Positions 1 through 7,492 of a stretch of 64,000 bases of DNA are shown here, piece by piece. Source of the DNA: VAZQ01 sp963758945. Its GTDB lineage: Bacteria > Pseudomonadota > Alphaproteobacteria > Rhizobiales > Xanthobacteraceae. Position numbers and translations under genes: made by a program. The notes beneath the pieces are model-generated. The model was not told where the DNA came from. It did no database searches and was given only the letters and a program-made list of their open reading frames with translations. The stretch lies in contig CAVWXY010000008.1 in the NCBI GenBank assembly GCA_963758945.1, positions 153,262 to 217,261 on the forward strand, given 5' to 3'. Position 1 is the first letter of the stretch; every line of letters begins with the position of its first letter.

Positions 1-938
1 ACGCTGCCGGGATAGGCCGCATCCTCGCCGGCGAGCCGCCGCGCCAAGAGCTGCGCCTGCTCGTGGGCGGGCTCCACCAGGCCGTAGCAGAGCCCGCGAT
101 GCTCGGCGCATTCGCCGAGCGCGTAGACGCCCGGCACGCTGGTCTCGAGATGATCGTCGACGACGATGCCGCGGTTGACCGCGAGCCCCGCCGCGCGGGC
201 GAGCGCGGCGTCCGGCCGGATGCCGACCGCGACCACCACCGCGTCGGCCGGAATGATCGAGCCGTCGCGCAGCTCCACCGCCTCGACGCGGCCGCCGCCG
301 GTAATGCGCGCGGTGTCGACTTGGAGGCGCACGGCGATGCCCTTGCCTTCGACCGCAGCTTTCAGCATCAGCGCCGCGCGTTGATCGAGCTGGCGCTCCA
401 TCAGCCGGTCCATCAGATGGAGGAGGGTGACCTTGGCGCCCGCCTTGGCGAGGCCGTAGGCGGCTTCGAGGCCGAGCAGGCCGCCGCCAATCACCACCAC
501 GCGCGCATGCGCGGACTTCATTGCGGCGATGACATTGACGTCGTCGATGTCGCGGAAGGTGAGGACGCCCGGCAGGTTCATCCCGGGAAGGTCGGGCTTG
601 ATCGGTTGCGAGCCAGTGGCGAAGACGAGCTTGGAGAAGGCAAGCTCGGCGCCGTTCGCCAAGGTCAGCTTGCGCGCGCGCGCGTCGAGCGCGCTCGCGC
701 GCACGCCGTAGCGCAGAGTCACGCCGCGGTCGCGCCACCACCGCGCCGGCTTGAGCTCGATGTCGGAGAAGGCGACCTCCTCGGCGAGCAGCGCCGAGAG
801 CAGCACGCGGTTGTAGGCGAGGCGGGGCTCCGCGCCGATGACCGCGACGGCGTAGCGGCCGAGCGAGCGTTGCGCCAGCTCCTCGACGAAGCGCGCCGCC
901 GCCATGCCGTTGCCCACCACGATGAGAGCGTCGCTCAT
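1..938 (-). CDS. NAD(P)H/FAD-dependent oxidoreductase, nitrite-reductase (NirB/NasB) N-domain type, partial
   Basis: About 312 codons are open from the ATG at 938 to the window edge, so the C-terminus is missing. The N-terminus carries a nucleotide-binding loop (VVGNGMAAARF, residues 7-17). A second one follows in mid-protein (VVIGGGLLGLEAAYG), and near the edge comes the FAD motif ALGECAEHRG followed by CYGLVEPAHEQA. That last signature is typical of the flavin module of assimilatory nitrite reductases (NirB/NasB) and of stand-alone electron-donor flavoproteins in rhizobial nitrate-assimilation operons. The probable role is passing electrons from NAD(P)H to a nitrite or nitrate reductase partner outside the window. 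A GAGGA ribosome site lies 6 bases before the ATG. Whether a siroheme domain follows cannot be seen. Confidence 0.8.
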   Translation of the reverse strand, partial: MSDALIVVGNGMAAARFVEELAQRSLGRYAVAVIGAEPRLAYNRVLLSALLAEEVAFSDIELKPARWWRDRGVTLRYGVRASALDARARKLTLANGAELAFSKLVFATGSQPIKPDLPGMNLPGVLTFRDIDDVNVIAAMKSAHARVVVIGGGLLGLEAAYGLAKAGAKVTLLHLMDRLMERQLDQRAALMLKAAVEGKGIAVRLQVDTARITGGGRVEAVELRDGSIIPADAVVVAVGIRPDAALARAAGLAVNRGIVVDDHLETSVPGVYALGECAEHRGLCYGLVEPAHEQAQLLARRLAGEDAAYPGS

Positions 939-1122
939 CGCTCGTCCTCAGGTTCAAGGGATGCGCGGCGGTGCGCCCCGCCGGGCCGTGCTCGTGGTCG
1001 AGGAGGGCGGCGGATGGGATGGCCATCGTCATTGATGGCGGGACGGCACTCTGCGTTTCAAGTTGCGTGCCACCGGGGTTTGCGGATTTCCGGCAATCAT
1101 TTCATGGAGTTGAACATGCGCG

Positions 1123-1144
1123 ATCGGCCGGCCCGGCGGCCGAT
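1123..1144. other. GC-rich hairpin between two minus-strand genes
   Basis: ATCGGCCG and CGGCCGAT form a perfect 8-bp stem around a 6-base loop. It lies 36 bases beyond the stop of the minus-strand amidohydrolase and 185 bases ahead of the next minus-strand gene. No T-run follows on the minus strand, so it is not a classic intrinsic terminator. It may mark the mRNA end or act with Rho. Confidence 0.35.
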
Positions 1145-1179
1145 GATGGCGGCCGTTGCCCATTTCGTGCGCGCCCCGC

Positions 1180-2409
1180 CTAGGGCTTATGCAGCATCGC
1201 CGCGGCGCGGGTGAAGCTGCGGCGGCCGCGCTTCCACCCGAGCAGGGGCGGCGCGAGCTCGGCCACGGCGGCCGCCGGATCGCGGCTGTCGAGCACGACG
1301 AGGTCGGCGGGATGGCCGACCGCGACGCCGTAGTCCGACGCATTCATCAGCCGCGCCGGCAAGCTCGTCACCATGTCGAAGCAGGCGCGTAGCTCGGCGG
1401 CGCTGCCGAGTTGCGCGACATTGGCATAGAGGTTCGCCATGCGCATGAGCGAGCAATCGCCGAACGGCGTGAACGGGTTGAGCACGTTGTTGGTCGCGAG
1501 CGAGCAGGTCACGCCGTGCGCCATGAGCCGATGCGCGGGCGCGACGCCGCGCGGCACGTGGTGGTCGCGCCCGCGCCCCATCAGGAACAGGTCGGTCGCC
1601 GGCAGCACCGTCACCGCGACCCCGGCGTCGGCGAGGCGCCGGCCGATCGCATCGAGGCGGAGAGGCTCGACGGCGGAGAGCTTGGTGGCATGGCCGATCG
1701 CCACCCGGCCGCCCCAGCGCTGCGCGTCGGTCTGGCGGCACACCTCGTCGAGATGCATCCACGACGGATCGAGGTCGAAATCGAGATGAAAGTCGATGTC
1801 GAGGTCGAACTGGCGAGCGATCGCGAAGATGCGCGCGATTTGTGCCGCGGGATCGCTGTCGGTGTAGGGGCAGCCGCCGATGACATCGGCGCCTTGTGCG
1901 CAGGCCTCGACCAGCAGCTCCTCGGCGCCGGGATCGTTGGTCAGGCCTTCCTGCGGGAAGGCGCAAAGCTCGAGGTCGATCGCCCAGGCGTAGTCGCGGG
2001 CGAGCCGGCGCAGGGCATGGAAGCCGCGCAGCCCGACGCGGGGATCGACCTCGAGATGCGTGCGCATGCGCGTCGTGCCCTGGACGATCGCCTTCTCCAA
2101 GGTGCGCTGTGCGCGGGCGTAGATGTCTTCCTCGCTGAAGGCGCGCTTGGCCGCCGCCACCGACGCGATCGCTTCGGCGAGCGTTCCCTGCGGGCAGTCG
2201 CAGCGGTCGAGGATGTGTGCCTTGTCGAGGTGGATGTGGGTCTCGACCAAGCCCGCGATCACCAGCCGGCCGTCGAGGCGCTCCTCCGGCGCGTCGGCGG
2301 CGACGGCGCCGGCGATCTCGGCGATGCGGCCGCCGGCGACAGCGATATCGACGAGCGCCTCCCCGCCGCCGGCGAGCCGCCCCTGGCGCAGCACGAGATC
2401 GAGCGGCAC
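1180..2409 (-). CDS. Cytosine-deaminase-like amidohydrolase
   Basis: A 409-residue member of the metal-dependent amidohydrolase superfamily, of the CodA/N-isopropylammelide hydrolase branch. These enzymes deaminate or hydrolyse cyclic C-N bonds in pyrimidines, triazines or creatinine-like rings. Visible metal sites are H58-I-H60 (ETHIHLDKA), H208 (DFHLDFD) and H240 (IGHATKL). The strand-8 site, where CodA has an Asp-Asp pair, reads ATNNVLNPF (residues 305-313). The usual metal/catalytic Asp is therefore Asn here, which may mark a subfamily with another substrate. Directly upstream lies the remnant of a GntR regulator that probably once controlled it. A nucleobase permease and a biuret-hydrolase-like enzyme follow a few kb away. 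The exact substrate is unknown. Confidence 0.8.
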   Translation of the reverse strand: MPLDLVLRQGRLAGGGEALVDIAVAGGRIAEIAGAVAADAPEERLDGRLVIAGLVETHIHLDKAHILDRCDCPQGTLAEAIASVAAAKRAFSEEDIYARAQRTLEKAIVQGTTRMRTHLEVDPRVGLRGFHALRRLARDYAWAIDLELCAFPQEGLTNDPGAEELLVEACAQGADVIGGCPYTDSDPAAQIARIFAIARQFDLDIDFHLDFDLDPSWMHLDEVCRQTDAQRWGGRVAIGHATKLSAVEPLRLDAIGRRLADAGVAVTVLPATDLFLMGRGRDHHVPRGVAPAHRLMAHGVTCSLATNNVLNPFTPFGDCSLMRMANLYANVAQLGSAAELRACFDMVTSLPARLMNASDYGVAVGHPADLVVLDSRDPAAAVAELAPPLLGWKRGRRSFTRAAAMLHKP

Positions 2410-2421
2410 AGCGGGCCGCCG

Positions 2422-2601
2422 CTATTGCGCCGCCTCGGAGCGGCCGAGATAGGCCGCCCCGAAACGCTCGCCGATCGCGTCCTTCGGGAGCTTGGCGCCC
2501 GGCGACAGGGCCTGCTCGATGATGGCGTGACGCAAGGCGCGATAGATCGCCGCCGCGCGATCGCTGCCGCCGCTCGAGGTCTGGCGCGCTCCCTTCGACA
2601 A
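2422..2601 (-). pseudogene. Truncated GntR-family regulator, N-terminal fragment
   Basis: The reading frame from a possible TTG at 2601 contains IYRALRHAIIEQALSPGAKL followed by PKDAIGERFGA. This is the start of a GntR winged-helix domain. In intact relatives the frame continues with the recognition helix and a roughly 150-residue effector domain. Here it runs into AAYLGRSEAAQ and stops 12 bases before the amidohydrolase start. The recognition helix and the whole C-terminal sensor domain are missing, so it cannot be a normal regulator. Its position suggests it was the dedicated repressor of the amidohydrolase. I infer a deletion that removed everything after about residue 50. Confidence 0.7.
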
Positions 2602-2614
2602 TATCCCGATCCGC

Positions 2615-3265
2615 TCAGAACTCGACGTCGAGCTCTTCCAGTTCATCCGGCTCGGCCTTCGCACCGTCGATCCATTCCTGCATCTGCGGCATGGCCATGA
2701 CGGCCTGACAATAGGCGGCGCAGCGGGGGTCGAGCTTGACGTCGTAGGTAACGAAACGCGTGACCACCGGGGCATACATCGCATCAGCCATGCAAGGCTC
2801 CTTGCCGAACAGGTAGGGACCTTTCCATTTGGCCAGGCATTCGCGCCAGATCGCGACCACGCGGTCGATGTCGGCCTGGGCGCCCGCCCAGACCTTGAAG
2901 CCGGGGTAATGCGCCTTGAGGTTCATGGGCAGCGCCGAGCGCAGGTTGCTGAAGCCGGAATGCATCTCGCCGGAGATGGCGCGGCAGTGTGCGCGGGCCG
3001 CGCGGTCCTTCGGCATCAGCCCGGCATCCGGCTTCAATTCGTTGAGAAATTCGGCGATGGCAAGCGTGTCCCACACCTTGACGCCGTCATGGGTGAGGCA
3101 CGGGACGAGAAACGACGGCGACAGCAGAAGCAGTTCGGCGCGCGTCGAGGGATCATCGCTGCGCGCCTGCTCTTCCTCGAATTCGAGACCGGCCATTTTG
3201 CACAGCAGCCAGCCGCGCAGCGACCACGAACCGTAGTTCTTACTCGCAATGGTCAGCGTCGCCAT
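2615..3265 (-). CDS. Glutathione S-transferase family protein
   Basis: A 216-residue cytosolic GST. The N-terminal thioredoxin-like half begins MATLTIASKNYGSWSLRGWL, with the Tyr/Ser pair expected near the glutathione site. The C-terminal half is all-helical (about residues 90-210). The start at 3265 is preceded by GGGGGAG. A longer frame reaching 3394 exists, but its extra N-terminus has no family resemblance. It is transcribed divergently from the PHB depolymerase, with 194 bases between the starts. Members of this class conjugate or reduce electrophiles. No substrate can be deduced here. Confidence 0.85.
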   Translation of the reverse strand: MATLTIASKNYGSWSLRGWLLCKMAGLEFEEEQARSDDPSTRAELLLLSPSFLVPCLTHDGVKVWDTLAIAEFLNELKPDAGLMPKDRAARAHCRAISGEMHSGFSNLRSALPMNLKAHYPGFKVWAGAQADIDRVVAIWRECLAKWKGPYLFGKEPCMADAMYAPVVTRFVTYDVKLDPRCAAYCQAVMAMPQMQEWIDGAKAEPDELEELDVEF

Positions 3266-3459
3266 GAATGCTCCCCCCTTCGCGCCCGGACGCTCGGGCT
3301 TGGTGGGAACGGTCCGCCGGTCCGCGCACCACCGCTCGCGACCGCACTCGGCGGCCGCGTGTGAAATTATCTCGCACTGCAACATAAAATGCACTAGCCT
3401 TTTCTGGGTGCGCCGCTTGCCGGGCCGCCACGGCGGGCGACGCTCGGGGACGCTGGGGA

Positions 3460-4677
3460 ATGCTCTACCAAGCCTATCAAGCCCATAACGATGTCATGGT
3501 TCCGGTCCGCAACTGGGCCGGCTCGGCGTTGCGCGCGCTCGGTCAGCCGCTGGCGGGCGTTGCCGACAACGCCGTCCTGCGCAACCTGACCGCCGCTTAC
3601 GAGATCATCGCGCGGGCGGGGCTGACCCATGCCCGCCCGGCCTTCGGCATCGGCAGCGTCGCCATTGGCAACCGCGAGGTGGCGGTCCACGAGCGCGCCG
3701 CGCTGACGACGCCGTTCGGAACGCTGCTGCACTTCAAGAAGGACATGGATACCCCGCAGCCGCGCGTGCTGCTGGTTGCGCCCCTGTCGGGCCATTTCGC
3801 CACACTGCTGCGCGGGACCGTGCGCACCATGCTGCCCGAGCACGACGTCTACATCACCGACTGGCACAACGTGCGCGACGTGCCCCTGATGGACGGCTCC
3901 TTCGGCTTCGATGCCTATATCGAGCACCTGATCCGTTTCCTCGAGGCGATCGGCCCGGGCGGCCATGTGGTGGCGGTGTGCCAGCCTTGCGTTGCGGTGC
4001 TGGTCGCGGCCGCGGTGATGGCGCAGGCCGCAAATCCCGCGCAGCCCCGCAGCATGACCTTGATGGCGGGGCCGATCGACACCCGCGTCAACCCGACCAA
4101 GGTCAACAAGCTCGCCAATTCGCAGCCGATCGAGTGGTTCGAGCGCAATCTCATCGCCACGGTGCCGCTGCGTTACCCGGGCGCGTTCCGCCGCGTCTAT
4201 CCCGGCTTCGTTCAGCTTGCGGCGTTCATGAGCATGAACGTCGAGCGTCACCTCAAGGCGCACCGCGAGCTCTACGACAACCTGGCGAAGGGCGAGCACG
4301 AGAAGGCGCAGATCACCAAGGCGTTCTACGACGAGTATTTCGCGGTGCTCGATCTCACGGCGGAATTCTATCTCGAGACCGTTCGCCTGGTTTTTCAGGA
4401 ATGCGCGCTGCCGCTCGGCAAGCTCGAATGGCGGGGCGAACGCGTCGAGCCGCGGGCGATCAGGCGCACGATGCTGCTCACCGTCGAAGGCGAGCGCGAC
4501 GACATCTGTGCCGTCGGCCAGACCGCGGCCGCGCACGAGCTGTGCACGGGACTGCGCCCCTATCTCAAGCGTCATCACATGCAGGCGGAGGTCGGGCATT
4601 ACGGCGTGTTCAGCGGCAACCGCTGGACCGGCCAGATCTATCCGCTGGTGAAGAACGTGATTCTCGCCAGCGAATGA
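3460..4677 (+). CDS. phaZ: Intracellular polyhydroxyalkanoate (PHB) depolymerase
   Basis: A 405-residue alpha/beta-hydrolase that mobilises stored PHB granules in the cytoplasm. It starts MLYQAYQAHND, like the Cupriavidus PhaZa1 family, and is of normal length. The nucleophile is a cysteine, Cys174 in VCQPCVA, which replaces the serine of classical lipase boxes, as established for PhaZa1. The charge-relay Asp is in GERDDI and the His in VGHYGVFSG near the C-terminus. There is no signal peptide, consistent with granule-bound action. The 194-base divergent promoter region holds a short TGC/GCA-rich, A/T-rich tract at about 3374-3397, the kind of place a PhaR-type regulator could bind. That last point is inference. 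Confidence 0.93.
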   Translation: MLYQAYQAHNDVMVPVRNWAGSALRALGQPLAGVADNAVLRNLTAAYEIIARAGLTHARPAFGIGSVAIGNREVAVHERAALTTPFGTLLHFKKDMDTPQPRVLLVAPLSGHFATLLRGTVRTMLPEHDVYITDWHNVRDVPLMDGSFGFDAYIEHLIRFLEAIGPGGHVVAVCQPCVAVLVAAAVMAQAANPAQPRSMTLMAGPIDTRVNPTKVNKLANSQPIEWFERNLIATVPLRYPGAFRRVYPGFVQLAAFMSMNVERHLKAHRELYDNLAKGEHEKAQITKAFYDEYFAVLDLTAEFYLETVRLVFQECALPLGKLEWRGERVEPRAIRRTMLLTVEGERDDICAVGQTAAAHELCTGLRPYLKRHHMQAEVGHYGVFSGNRWTGQIYPLVKNVILASE

Positions 4678-4791
4678 AGCGCCGCCGGCACCGCCAATCG
4701 ATCGCAATCCGCGCCGGGCGAGGTCGGAACTGGCCCCGATCTTGCTCCGGTTGCCGACGTGCGGGACCGGGACCGACCACGGGAGGCCGCT

Positions 4792-5472
4792 GTGCCAGTG
4801 AGGATGATCGCAGCGGAGCCGGAGCCGCTCGCCGTCGATACCGGCCGGACGGCGCTCGTCATCATCGACATGCAGCGCGACTTCCTGGAGCCCGGAGGCT
4901 TCGGCGCGGCGCTCGGCAACGATGTCGCCCGCCTCAAGACGGCGGTCGCACCGTGTGCGCAGGTGCTCGCTGCCGCGCGGCGCGCCGGCATTCTCGTCAT
5001 CCATACCCGTGAGGGGCACCGGCCGGACCTGACCGATGCTCCACCGATCAAGGTCGAGCGCGGGGATCCCGCGCTGCGCATCGGCGCCGCCGGGCCGATG
5101 GGCCGCATTCTCGTGCGCGGCGAGCCCGGCCACGACATCATCCCAGAGCTCTACCCGGCGGTCGGCGAGCCAGTGATCGACAAGCCGGGCAAGGGCGCGT
5201 TCTACCAGACCGATCTCGAATTGATGCTCAAGAACCGCGGCATCGAAACCTTGCTCGTTTGCGGCGTCACCACCGAGGTCTGCGTCAACACGACGGTGCG
5301 GGAGGCCAACGATCGCGGCTTTCGCTGCATCGTGCTCGCCGATTGCTGCGCCTCGTACTTTCCGGAATTCCACGACATGGGGCTGAGGATGATCAAGGCC
5401 CAGGGCGGGATTTTCGGCTCGGTATCCGCCTCCGCGCCGGTGATCGCCGCGCTCGCGCCCGCGCCCGCGTGA
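4792..5472 (+). CDS. Isochorismatase-fold cysteine hydrolase, biuret amidohydrolase/N-carbamoylsarcosine amidase type
   Basis: About 226 residues, of the cysteine-hydrolase family that cleaves C-N bonds of ureido compounds. The catalytic triad is visible as Asp26 (IIDMQRDF), Lys131 (DKPGKGAFYQ) and Cys164 (TTEVCVNTT). The stretches IHTREGHRPDL, RGEPGHDIIPELYP and REANDRGF closely recall biuret hydrolase BiuH of Rhizobium, so a linear ureido substrate is likely. GTG 4792 was chosen because GGGAGG sits 5 bases upstream; ATG 4804 is an alternative. It lies between phaZ and a sigma-54-driven nucleobase permease, which fits nitrogen scavenging. An ureidoacrylate-type or carbamoylsarcosine-type activity is also possible. 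Confidence 0.85.
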   Translation: MPVRMIAAEPEPLAVDTGRTALVIIDMQRDFLEPGGFGAALGNDVARLKTAVAPCAQVLAAARRAGILVIHTREGHRPDLTDAPPIKVERGDPALRIGAAGPMGRILVRGEPGHDIIPELYPAVGEPVIDKPGKGAFYQTDLELMLKNRGIETLLVCGVTTEVCVNTTVREANDRGFRCIVLADCCASYFPEFHDMGLRMIKAQGGIFGSVSASAPVIAALAPAPA

Positions 5473-5661
5473 GGGATCCTCCGCCGGGGCAGTGGCGGCG
5501 GGCATTTGGTCAGCGAACTCAAATTTTCGGCACGGGCCTCATTGCCGGCGCGGCCGGCCGCTCGCCGAGCGGGACTGCCGCAGCTGTTAAGTGCATGAAT
5601 TACCACGCCCTTGCTGCAGGCGGGACGGGTCGAGGCTATCCCAGCGAGCTGGCGCTGAAGT

Positions 5662-5676
5662 TGGCACGCCGCTTGC
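5662..5676 (+). promoter_or_regulatory. Sigma-54 (RpoN) -24/-12 promoter of the NCS2 permease
   Basis: The sequence TGGCAC-N5-TTGC (TGGCACGCCGCTTGC) matches the RpoN consensus at every key base, including GG and GC separated by 10 bases, and a T precedes it as expected. It lies 49 bases upstream of the permease ATG, which puts transcription start near 5688. RpoN promoters need an upstream enhancer-binding activator such as NtrC. I see no convincing NtrC dyad in the 180 bases upstream. Confidence 0.8.
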
Positions 5677-5725
5677 GATGAATTTCATCAGGACCGCCCG
5701 TCGTTGATAGGAGGGAGCGCGCGAG

Positions 5726-7318
5726 ATGTCGATGACGTCCGAGATGAAACGTCCGGTGCTGTGGACGACCGGCGACTGGAACGCTTTTTTCGGGTTCGGC
5801 ACCAACATCCTCGTCAACATGCTCGTGCTCACGGGCCTGTTGCGGTTCGTGCTGAAGATGCCGGACTCGCTCGTCTTCGGCCGCATCCTGCCGGCGCTCG
5901 GCCTGATGATGTGCCTCTCGACCATGTACTACGCCTTTCTGGCCTACCGGCTGGCGCTGAGAACCGGCCGCAGCGACGTCTGCGCGCTCCCTTCGGGGGT
6001 GAGCGTGCCGCACATGTTCATCGTCACCTTCGTGATCATGCTGCCGATCACGCTCAAGACCAACGACCCGATCAAGGGCTGGGAGGCTGGCCTGGTCTGG
6101 GTGTTCTTCCAGAGCTTCATCCTGATGATCGGCGGCTTCATCGCTCCCTATATCCGCAAGATCACGCCGCGCGCGGCGCTGCTCGGAACGCTCGCCGGCG
6201 TCTCCGTGACCTTCATCTCCATGCGCCCGGCGCTCGAAATGTACATGACGCCGGTCATCGGGCTCACCTGCTTCGCCGTCATTCTCGTGAGCTGGTTCGG
6301 CGGCTTCAAATATCCCAAGGGCATTCCGGCCGGCCTGGTCGCCATCGCCGTCGGCATGCTCATCGCCTGGGGCTCCAACCTGTTCGGCCTCGGCTACGGC
6401 GGGCTGAGCCTCTCGGGCCTCATGGGCGCGTTCACGCATTTCGGCTTCTCGGTGCCGGTCCCCGCCCTCGACCATGTGTTCTCGGGTTTCGAGTACCTCG
6501 GCGTCATCCTGGTCACCGCGATCCCGTTCGGCATCTACGACCTGGTCGAGGCCATGGACAACGTGGAGAGCGCGGAGGCCGCCGGCGACTCCTATCCGAC
6601 CACCCGCGTGCTCACCGCCGACGGCGTCGTCAGCCTGATCGGCTGCCTGATGGGCAATCCGTTCATCAATGCGGTCTATATCGGCCATCCCGGCTGGAAG
6701 GCGATGGGCGGACGCATCGGCTATTCGGCTGCGACCGGGATCATGGTGATCGTGCTCGCCTGGTTCGGCATCGTCTCGGTGCTGCTGGCGCTTATCCCCG
6801 TGGTCGCGATCTCGCCGATCCTGCTCTATATCGGCATGTTGATCGGCGCCCAGGCGTTCCAGACCACGCCGACCGCGCACGCCCCCGCGATCGTGCTCGC
6901 GCTCACGCCGCATCTCGCGGCCTGGTGCAAGACCCTGATGGACGGCGCGCTCGGCGCGGCGGGAACCAGCGCGGCTGCGATCGGTTTCGACAAGCTCGGC
7001 CAGGTGGGCGTGCTCTATCACGGGCTCGAGGTGCTGGGCGGCGGCTCGATCCTCACCGGCCTCGTGCTCGGCGCCGTGGGCGTATTCGTCATCGAGAAGA
7101 AATTCGCGGAGGCCGCCGCCTTCGCGCTGTCCGGCGCCGTGCTCACCTTCTTCGGCTTCATGCACGGCGAGTCGGTGGGTCTCGCCGTCACCCCGTCGGT
7201 CGCGATCGCCTACGCGATCGTCGCCGCGTTTCTGTTCGGCCTGAGCCGCCTGCCCGCGACGTTCCAAGTGCCGGAGCCATCCGTTGAGAAGGCTGTCGCG
7301 GCAACTCCGGCGGAATGA
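5726..7318 (+). CDS. NCS2-type nucleobase permease
   Basis: A 530-residue polytopic inner-membrane protein with about 12-14 hydrophobic segments and no signal peptide. It resembles NCS2/AzgA-like purine and pyrimidine transporters that use the proton gradient. Supporting signatures are the N-terminal WTTGDWNAFFGFGTN, the central GIYDLVEAMDNVESAEAAGD (an acidic loop typical of the group) and GCLMGNPFINAVYIGHPGWK. The start has AGGAGG about 10 bases upstream and follows a sigma-54 promoter. Neighbouring genes encode a deaminase-like amidohydrolase and a ureido hydrolase, so it probably imports a heterocyclic nitrogen source under nitrogen control. The exact substrate cannot be read from the sequence. 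Confidence 0.85.
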   Translation: MSMTSEMKRPVLWTTGDWNAFFGFGTNILVNMLVLTGLLRFVLKMPDSLVFGRILPALGLMMCLSTMYYAFLAYRLALRTGRSDVCALPSGVSVPHMFIVTFVIMLPITLKTNDPIKGWEAGLVWVFFQSFILMIGGFIAPYIRKITPRAALLGTLAGVSVTFISMRPALEMYMTPVIGLTCFAVILVSWFGGFKYPKGIPAGLVAIAVGMLIAWGSNLFGLGYGGLSLSGLMGAFTHFGFSVPVPALDHVFSGFEYLGVILVTAIPFGIYDLVEAMDNVESAEAAGDSYPTTRVLTADGVVSLIGCLMGNPFINAVYIGHPGWKAMGGRIGYSAATGIMVIVLAWFGIVSVLLALIPVVAISPILLYIGMLIGAQAFQTTPTAHAPAIVLALTPHLAAWCKTLMDGALGAAGTSAAAIGFDKLGQVGVLYHGLEVLGGGSILTGLVLGAVGVFVIEKKFAEAAAFALSGAVLTFFGFMHGESVGLAVTPSVAIAYAIVAAFLFGLSRLPATFQVPEPSVEKAVAATPAE

Positions 7319-7328
7319 GTAAACCTGC

Positions 7329-7417
7329 GTCGTCCCCGCGCATCCGATCTCGGGCTTGCCCGAGATCGGCTCTTTAAGCGCGCATGTCGGCTATAGCCGA
7401 CATGCGTTGGGGACCCA
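7329..7417. repeat. Composite palindromic repeat (REP-like) with two nested hairpins
   Basis: The element starts with GTCGTCCCCGCG and ends with GGGGACCCA, the same borders as the repeat at 49.57 kb. Between them lie a 12-bp hairpin with a TT loop (7344-7369, CCGATCTCGGGC/GCCCGAGATCGG) and a perfect 26-base palindrome (7381-7406, centred on GGCTATAGCC). It separates two convergent genes and could also stop transcription from both sides. Confidence 0.75.
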
Positions 7418-7492
7418 TGGTGCCACACACTCCGGTCTCTGGCATATAAGTTCCCGCTTGCGCGAAACGACGGACGTGTGTTTGCGGCTACC

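Noticed and set aside
1058..1072. Sigma-54-like TGGCACGCAACTTGA on the minus strand upstream of the FAD oxidoreductase
   Set aside because: The -24 half is perfect but the essential GC of the -12 element is GA. It is tempting because nitrate/nitrite genes are often RpoN-dependent, but one of the two key dinucleotides is missing.
3407..3420. GG-N10-GC upstream of phaZ resembling a sigma-54 promoter
   Set aside because: Only the two dinucleotides and TT fit; the CACG part is poor, and such matches are expected by chance in GC-rich DNA.
3394..5505. 703-codon minus-strand open frame across phaZ and the cysteine hydrolase
   Set aside because: It mirrors two well-supported plus-strand genes. Its translation is Arg/Asp/His-rich with no family features, a usual artefact of high GC content. 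The same applies to the 746-codon minus frame at 54991-57231 and the 812-codon plus frame at 18954-21392.
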